The notes under the pieces: generated by a model
The model's database searches: none
Told to the model about the DNA's origin: nothing
The model's input: only the letters and a program-made list of their open reading frames with translations
Part shown: one piece after another, positions 58,615 to 64,000 of the stretch
How the letters are laid out: each line of letters begins with the position of its first letter
Position numbering within the stretch: the first letter of the stretch is position 1
Made by a program: the position numbers and the translations under genes
Source: Rotaria sp. Silwood1
Lineage: Eukaryota > Rotifera > Eurotatoria > Philodinida > Philodinidae
Direction: 5' to 3'
DNA length: 64,000 nucleotides
NCBI GenBank assembly: GCA_905250075.1
Contig: CAJNOP010000691.1
Coordinates: forward strand, 49,692-113,691

Positions 58615-59310
58615 CAGGGTTGCCAGATCAAAAACTCAAAAATCAGAATTTTCTTTTTCAAAATCAGAAAACCATCAGAATTTTTTTTGCAAAATCAGAA
58701 ATTAATCAGAAAAGTCAGTTTTTGAAAAATCTAGTGGTTATCATGATATCATGTTGGTACAAGATACTCTATTGAATCGCTGTTCATTAATTCATACTTT
58801 ATTTTCAAAGATATTTCGCTATAAAAAAGCATAATACAATGAATATACTGTTTAGCTAACAAGGAAAAACTAATGAAGACACGTAGTGCCGAACTCTTTC
58901 ATTAAACTCAAAATTCGTTCACAAAAAAAGTACAAAAACAAATCACATATATACGATATAAGTTATAAGATCCTATGAAAGAAAAAACTGATGATTATGT
59001 AACATAGATTCGATATTATTGTTCATATTTTCCATTTTTTCGAGTTTGCTTTAACAAATGCGTTTGAGTTAAAAGATATTTATAAAATTGTTCACACGAA
59101 TAATTATGATAAGATTTAATTTCGCTAAGAAAGCTGTGATATGATTTAGAAAAGTTCAGAATTCAGGAGAAAAGCAGGGAAAATTATCAAAAACAGGAAA
59201 AATCAGACGAGAGTGCTAAAATCAGAAAAAATCAGGCTGTCAGAAGGAAATCAGAAAGGCGTCCAAATTTCAGACACTGTCCTGACTTTTCAGACAATCT
59301 AGCAACCCTG
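58615..59310. mobile_element. Miniature transposon with CAGGGTTGC ends
   Basis: The left end is CAGGGTTGCCAGATCA; the right end, complemented, is CAGGGTTGCTAGATTG. Both subterminal zones repeat AAATCAGAAA words. Such ends are seen in hAT-like miniature elements. The 8 bases on either side do not match, so no target duplication is supported. It abuts the hairpin at 58548-58614. Confidence 0.7.
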
Positions 59311-59672
59311 ACAGCAACGCTCTCCAATCTATGTTTCATATACAAATTTTTAAAAACCAACCAATATCTTCACCATAGCCGAGAGAACTTATGAATTGCC
59401 GATATTCTGATCGTAATAGTGCCAGAGACCTCGAGGAATATGGTTTTCAAGCACTTTTCGTCTTTAACGTGAAATTAGAGCTGTATGCTCGTTTCTGGTT
59501 TTCAATCCGTACTACATGATGGGATTATGGAGCCGAAAGCCTGAGGTTTTCGTCAACTCCAACAAAACAAATTTATTGTCTTCTCGGTAGAAAAAATAAC
59601 TGTTTATAGGAAAGATTAGTTTATCGTAATCGATGAAGCTTTTTCTCATAAAATAGCTTGTTGCAATTCGAT

Positions 59673-60689
59673 TCATGTCGATATTTTCTTGCAGCGATAA
59701 ATGGAACCAGCATTCATATCCGATAAGTAGAAATCAGTACCCGCTCCTGTAACAACCATATGCGCACAAGTAGATGGCACGTCGATTTTCTCTAGACGTT
59801 CAACTGGATGAAGTTGTGATGTCCAGGTGCATTTGAAGATAGTCAAAGCCGTCAAGATGTAAACATATCCCATTTTGTCAGTAGTTATTGCATCGATTGT
59901 GTGCTCCTTGTCGAGCTTTGGAAAGTCGACCATTGCAACTGTTCGATCAGCGAGTGACACAGAAAACAGTTGTGTCGAATCATAGACGAAAAGTGTATTC
60001 GATTGTGAATGAAAGAGTAGATTCGGACAGTAGGTCACAGGTGTCGTGATCATTTGTTTGATTACTGGACTTTCCTTTGATATATCGAGTGAATAAAGTT
60101 GAGCGCTATCTAGTAGACTGAATACAAAGAGTCCAACAGTTGAAGTTGGTGCAATCGACCAAGGTTGAATGCTACGTTGAGTGAACACCTCGTAATCGAA
60201 GCAAAAAATGTTCTTGGATGGACCTTGAGCAAATAGACGTCCATTCTCCATATCGATCGTCATGAATGTAATCACACCTTCGTTGAGCACAACCAATCGA
60301 TTTTCTTCAGGCAAGAATAAAATTGAACATGGATTGTCCAACTTATACGTTCTCCAAGCATATCGGCGCCAATTTTGTCGATCTGCAATAGTTTCTTCGT
60401 CATCATCCGTCGACGGTTCGCTGTCTTCGAATGGATCGGATACGCGAGGCATTTCATCGTCAGATTCACCTTGGGAATAATAATCATCGTTTTCATTATC
60501 TTCTCCCTGTGCTTTTCGATTGTGTTGACAGACAACTTGCGAGTTGTCACTAGTTTTTGTCAAATCGATTCGAGTCAAAAAATAGTTTGTAAGAGCGAAC
60601 AAAATCTGATGCTCTTCATCCAGTTGTATCGTTGTTGGAGTGTTCAGCTCAGAAGCTATTATTTCACAGTGGACCAAGCTTGAAGCCAT
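59673..60689 (-). CDS. Unknown protein, possibly beta-propeller, with acidic loop
   Basis: A single open frame of 338 residues that I cannot assign to a named family. Repeated blocks of about 40 residues with hydrophobic strands (HQILFALTNYFLTRIDL, NRLVVLNEGVITFMTIDM, VGLFVFSLLDSAQLYSLDI, NTLFVYDSTQLFSVSL, GYVYILTALTIFKC, TDFYLSDMNAGSIYRC) look like blades of an NHL or WD-type propeller. Residues 60-105 form a very acidic, Ser-rich insert (DNENDD, ESDDEM, TDDDEETI). No signal peptide or membrane segment. The start is the first ATG (60689) of the frame, followed by a plausible MASSLVHCEI opening. A binding role is an inference. Confidence 0.65.
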   Translation of the reverse strand: MASSLVHCEIIASELNTPTTIQLDEEHQILFALTNYFLTRIDLTKTSDNSQVVCQHNRKAQGEDNENDDYYSQGESDDEMPRVSDPFEDSEPSTDDDEETIADRQNWRRYAWRTYKLDNPCSILFLPEENRLVVLNEGVITFMTIDMENGRLFAQGPSKNIFCFDYEVFTQRSIQPWSIAPTSTVGLFVFSLLDSAQLYSLDISKESPVIKQMITTPVTYCPNLLFHSQSNTLFVYDSTQLFSVSLADRTVAMVDFPKLDKEHTIDAITTDKMGYVYILTALTIFKCTWTSQLHPVERLEKIDVPSTCAHMVVTGAGTDFYLSDMNAGSIYRCKKIST

Positions 60690-62008
60690 TATCTCAGAAT
60701 ATATAATAATCTCTTCAACGCATTTCTCCTATTTATATCTTTCTGTTTAGTACTTGCACAACGCTTTCAACTGGTGGCGCAATTTCGTTTGCTCTCTCTT
60801 CTTGGACTGATAGTCATGCGCAATGCTTCATATCTTCTTAAGAGTGACTCAAATCTGAATAGTCATTTGCTTGTTTTCTACACGACATTGACCTTAATAA
60901 ACCTTTCAGATCTCGATAGGAGATGAGAATTATGTTCGTTTCTTTCAGTCGACGCAAGAAGTTTCGGCGACTATGACGAGATCCAATTCAACTTCTTTGT
61001 GGTCGTCGTATATGTCGATTAAAAAGGAGGATAACGATTCATTTCTCATCTCTTCGTCTCTCGATATCACAAACCTTTTTCCGAAAAAAAGTATTAGGAT
61101 TGTAATAGATTGAGGGACAATAATGACGCTGCTACTCATTCAACAAAGAAAATTAGGCGAACTTTGATTAAGCCAGATCATTTCATTGATTGTCGGTAGA
61201 TCCAATAGTTCGAAGTACGTTTTTTTTCTTGATGGATATTCATTTGTATTTCGTATATCGATCTTTGATGTTATTCACGCCCATTTTTGATAATGACTGG
61301 AATTTGTCGAGCATAATTGTGCGACGGATTGTAAGCACCAACAGTTTTCCTCAGCAACAAGGAGAAAATCAGGTCGAACATCAACATGATCGCAAAAGTA
61401 TCTCCTGTTCACAACTCGACGTAGTGATCGGAAGTCCCAGTTGAGTTCTAAGAAATAGAATTGTTGAGTATCGACTGTTAGTTTCCGATAAGAGAAATTC
61501 GGCGACCTATATAGGCTATCAGGCTCAGTCAATAAACTTGTTTCACGCAAGTGAGCAAGAATATAAACCCTTTCATGGTGAGGCTTTTCGTGCCACCATT
61601 CCATCTATGCAATGCCCACCACGAAAGGATTAACACACTGCTATGCTCACTTGTTTCATTCGTTTTTGGATCTCTTTCAGAGTATAATTATTTAATGAAT
61701 CGGAAGGCTAACAACAATAAAACATAGAAGCTGAATATGAGCAATGAATTATCAGGGAATGTTATGTGCAATATAGATATCAACTTTTTCTATCGTTCAA
61801 TTATACACGAGATGAACGGTTTTGTCTAGATACAAAATTTTTGTCGTTTGCTGTGCACTGTACGAAAATATTTTTCGACTGGCATCACTCAAAGAAGCTT
61901 AAGCCAGGTTTGTAAAAAGAGAATTTATTTTTAAAATTTGAAATAAATTGATCTTTTATCGGACACCTGAGGAAACTGCCCTAAATCGTGAAACTTACCT
62001 AAAGAATA

Positions 62009-62062
62009 GGGCGAGGGTGTGGGTGAGTGTGATTAGAAATAAGAGCCACGCCCACACTCACG
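62009..62062. repeat. Telomere-like fold-back hairpin
   Basis: The left arm is GGGCGAGGGTGTGGGTGAGT and the right arm CCACGCCCACACTCACG; the loop is about 15 bases. Confidence 0.75.
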
Positions 62063-62157
62063 TCTTAGTTTAGCTATTGATGAACTGATTCCTTCCAAGA
62101 TGAAAAGTGATTGTTATATCATATCATCATTGATTTATTTCTCTAGTAATTGAGAAG

Positions 62158-62233
62158 AGGGTGTGGGGTGTGCCTGTGCCTGTGAGTGTAGGTGTGGATT
62201 TAGTCATGCCAACCACACTCACACCCACACCAC
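62158..62233. repeat. Telomere-like fold-back hairpin, copy with shared loop
   Basis: The left arm starts GGGTGTGGGGTGTG; the right arm is CCACACTCACACCCACACCA. The central stretch GTGGATTTAGTCATGCC also occurs, with two changes, in the hairpin at 62552. Confidence 0.85.
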
Positions 62234-62551
62234 TTTAATTATAGTAACATAACCAATGAAATCTCCTCTAAGGAACTTCCTTCGCTTATGTTCTATATAG
62301 GAGACTAATGTTTCACATGCTTCTATGAGGATGGAGAGGAAAATACACAATAATTTGTGAAGTGGGTTCATCGGATAAACCCCTGCTGATAGAGATGGAC
62401 CTCGTTTTTCCGGTATTTGACAGGATTTTGGGTTCTAGCACTAAATGACTCATTTTCCCGCTTTCGATCAAACTAAATCTTAAAGTTATTTAGTGTATAT
62501 TGCAAATCTTGCCGATCTCTATAAATATAACTGCTTTTAGTATCCAATACA

Positions 62552-62664
62552 GGGTGTTGCTGTGGATGTGGGTGTGAGCGTAGGTATGGATTTAGTCATC
62601 CCAACTACACTCACACATCCCCAACCACAGCCACATCTACCCTCAAACCCATACCCACATCCCA
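62552..62664. repeat. Telomere-like fold-back hairpin, copy with shared loop
   Basis: The left arm starts GGGTGTTGCTGTGGATGTGG; the centre has ATGGATTTAGTCATCCC; the right arm has ACACTCACACATCCCC and continues for about 50 bases of CCACA variants. Confidence 0.85.
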
Positions 62665-62949
62665 CGTCTGATAAATCAGTTGGTTTCGAATAATAATATT
62701 TGGTTAACACTTTCGTGCTGCTAGAAAATTGAATCTGTGAACACTACATAAAGTCTTGTCGAGTATTAGAAATTATTCTCTGGTTTATTTTCTAATAATC
62801 ACGGCATTATAATAAAATAAACAACAAATATAATAGAATTCATTATTATACGAGATCTGTGATTCTTAAAGATTATAAATATGAAGTAATCAATTTTTTA
62901 TTGTTTTGGAGACTTGAATACAACCAAGTGGCTTATAAATATCTTGTTC

Positions 62950-64000
62950 TTATTGCTGTGCTGCTTTCTGTTCATTATATATTGATAGAAGAAGATTCTT
63001 GAGTTCTGTATCGAAAATTTGTTCTAATTCTTTTACATAATTTTGAGCAATCGAATATTGTCCAAGTGGAATTTGAATCATTTTATCATGAACAGTACTA
63101 CCGATTGCTAATGTTATAATTTTACCTTCATCATTAATATTTGTAAAACAAATAATTATAAGAGAATAACTTTGACCACGCCAAAAATATGTGAGAATGT
63201 CATCATGTCGATATTCGTTCATTGGATGTTGTGCACTATTTAACCACGTACAATTTCCATCGAACCACATAAATTTATCAGAATGTGAATCTGAAAATTT
63301 CTTTTTAACTTGGGTAAATGTATCGGCTGCTTTTTGAATAGCAGCGGGATGAGTACTTTTTTCTATAAACTTATGCGATGCTGTCAAACGAAGTAGATTC
63401 TGGAAAATACTTTCAATTGAATTCAGTTTTGAATCATCCGATGTTAATAACTCCCGAATAGATTTGATTCGACATTCTAAATCTTCAATTGTCCATGGTT
63501 CATATTCAGGAAAACCAAAAGCACGATTAAATGTATCAATCAAATATGTTCTCAATCGATCGATTTCTAGATAGAAAAGAAACAATAGTTTTGTTTTCAA
63601 GACAAAATAAAAAATAAATATCGAAAAGACAATCGATTCATATGCATCGAGATTCGTTTCAAGAGTAAAAAGAGAACGAAAACTAATTATCACTACGTAC
63701 TTGCAGATGACATAGCACGAGAAATTTTTTTAATGATTTTGTCGCGTACTTCAAATTCTTGATGAGGAAGTACATTTTCATTGTGTTGAGGAATCCTACT
63801 AGTCAATAACCAGAAAAGAATAGCAACAATAACTGATGCATCATTAGTTGGGCTGTGTTTGAACGATTGAACATATGTTTGTGGTGGTCGATACCATCGA
63901 TATGCTTTTTCTTGGTTTTTGGCAGGAGATTGATCAGATTTGATGTAGGCTTCAGTAAAATTCAATAATGTCAAATGAGCTTGACCAAGAGACGAGTTTG
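62950..64000 (-). CDS. Unrecognised protein, C-terminal part (runs off the right edge)
   Basis: Exons 63701-64000 and 62950-63566 join in phase across a 134-bp GT-AG intron (TGCAA|gtacgt to tatctag|AAATC). The open frame continues past the window edge (it already reads N-S-S-L-G-Q-A-H-L-T-L-L-N-F at 63990), so the start is outside. Visible parts are a helical region with Pro-rich RWYRPPQTYV, a hydrophobic helix ASVIVAILFWLLTSRIPQ, a charged region and a C-terminal mixed domain with FDGNCTWLNSAQHPM, YFWRGQSYSLIIICFTN and GKIITLAIGSTVHDKM. I do not recognise the family. The frame is clean and splicing is standard, so it is probably a live gene. Confidence 0.75.

Larger units (their letters stand above)
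60690..62949. other. Intergenic region with three telomere-like hairpins
   Basis: Overlapping frames at 61190-61444 (plus) and 61275-61604 (minus) show no domain. The hairpins at 62009, 62158 and 62552 are listed separately. I saw nothing else. Confidence 0.4.

Noticed and set aside
58607-59318. 8-bp target duplication of the CAGGGTTGC element
   Set aside because: The flanking octamers ACCCACAC and ACAGCAAC differ at several positions, so no duplication is claimed.

Overview
This window looks like a piece of a bdelloid rotifer nuclear genome; the species cannot be named from the sequence. The DNA is AT-rich. Genes are split by many very small introns (about 42 to 60 bp). The gene repertoire is typical of that group: an NHL-repeat membrane protein, rhodopsin-like receptors, a fungal-type aldo-keto reductase and a Penelope-like retroelement. 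Short blocks resembling TGTGGG, which I recall as the bdelloid telomere repeat, are scattered through it. Three N-gaps (10, 10 and 100 bases) show this is a scaffolded assembly.

Layout. 0-7.7 kb: no gene recognised, two small transposons with 9-10 bp target duplications. 7.7-8.3 kb: an intronless GNAT-type acetyltransferase. 11.1-12.65 kb: a decayed NHL protein gene cut off at a telomere-like hairpin. 12.9-28.4 kb, minus strand: a complete 31-exon PSME4 (PA200/Blm10 proteasome activator) gene. Its exon chain reads open for 1803 codons and ends in the conserved Tyr-Tyr-Ala tail. One 45-bp intron of this gene has been expanded to 7.2 kb by a nested, repeat-filled hAT-like element with a perfect 8-bp target duplication. 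29.16 kb: a scrap of a second PSME4 3' end. 30.8-31.3 kb: a SPRY-like protein. 32.6-33.7 kb: an intact two-exon G-protein coupled receptor. 35.1-37.7 kb: two DNA transposons back to back. 41.2-46.7 kb, minus strand: an ATG8-family gene, then an ACSF2-like acyl-CoA synthetase. 50.5-51.7 kb: a dead Penelope-like element with a hammerhead-like motif. 53.4 kb: a receptor fragment. 55.2-56.5 kb, minus strand: an aldo-keto reductase. 58.0-58.6 kb: a dead helicase fragment. 59.7-60.7 kb, minus strand: an unknown, possibly propeller-like protein. 62.95 kb to the right edge: the 3' part of an unrecognised gene.

The genes do not form a pathway. PSME4 and ATG8 both belong to protein turnover (proteasome and autophagy), but they lie 13 kb apart and nothing suggests joint control.

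The most unusual signal is a dispersed family of about 17 degenerate hairpins. In each one a G-rich TGTGGG-like arm comes first and a C-rich CCCACA-like arm follows, which is the orientation expected if two telomeres were joined end to end. Several lie exactly where a recognisable gene stops: the NHL protein, the helicase, the receptor fragment, the second PSME4 3' end and, within about 70 bp, the Penelope element. They may be scars of repaired or healed chromosome ends, or an unnamed fold-back element family.
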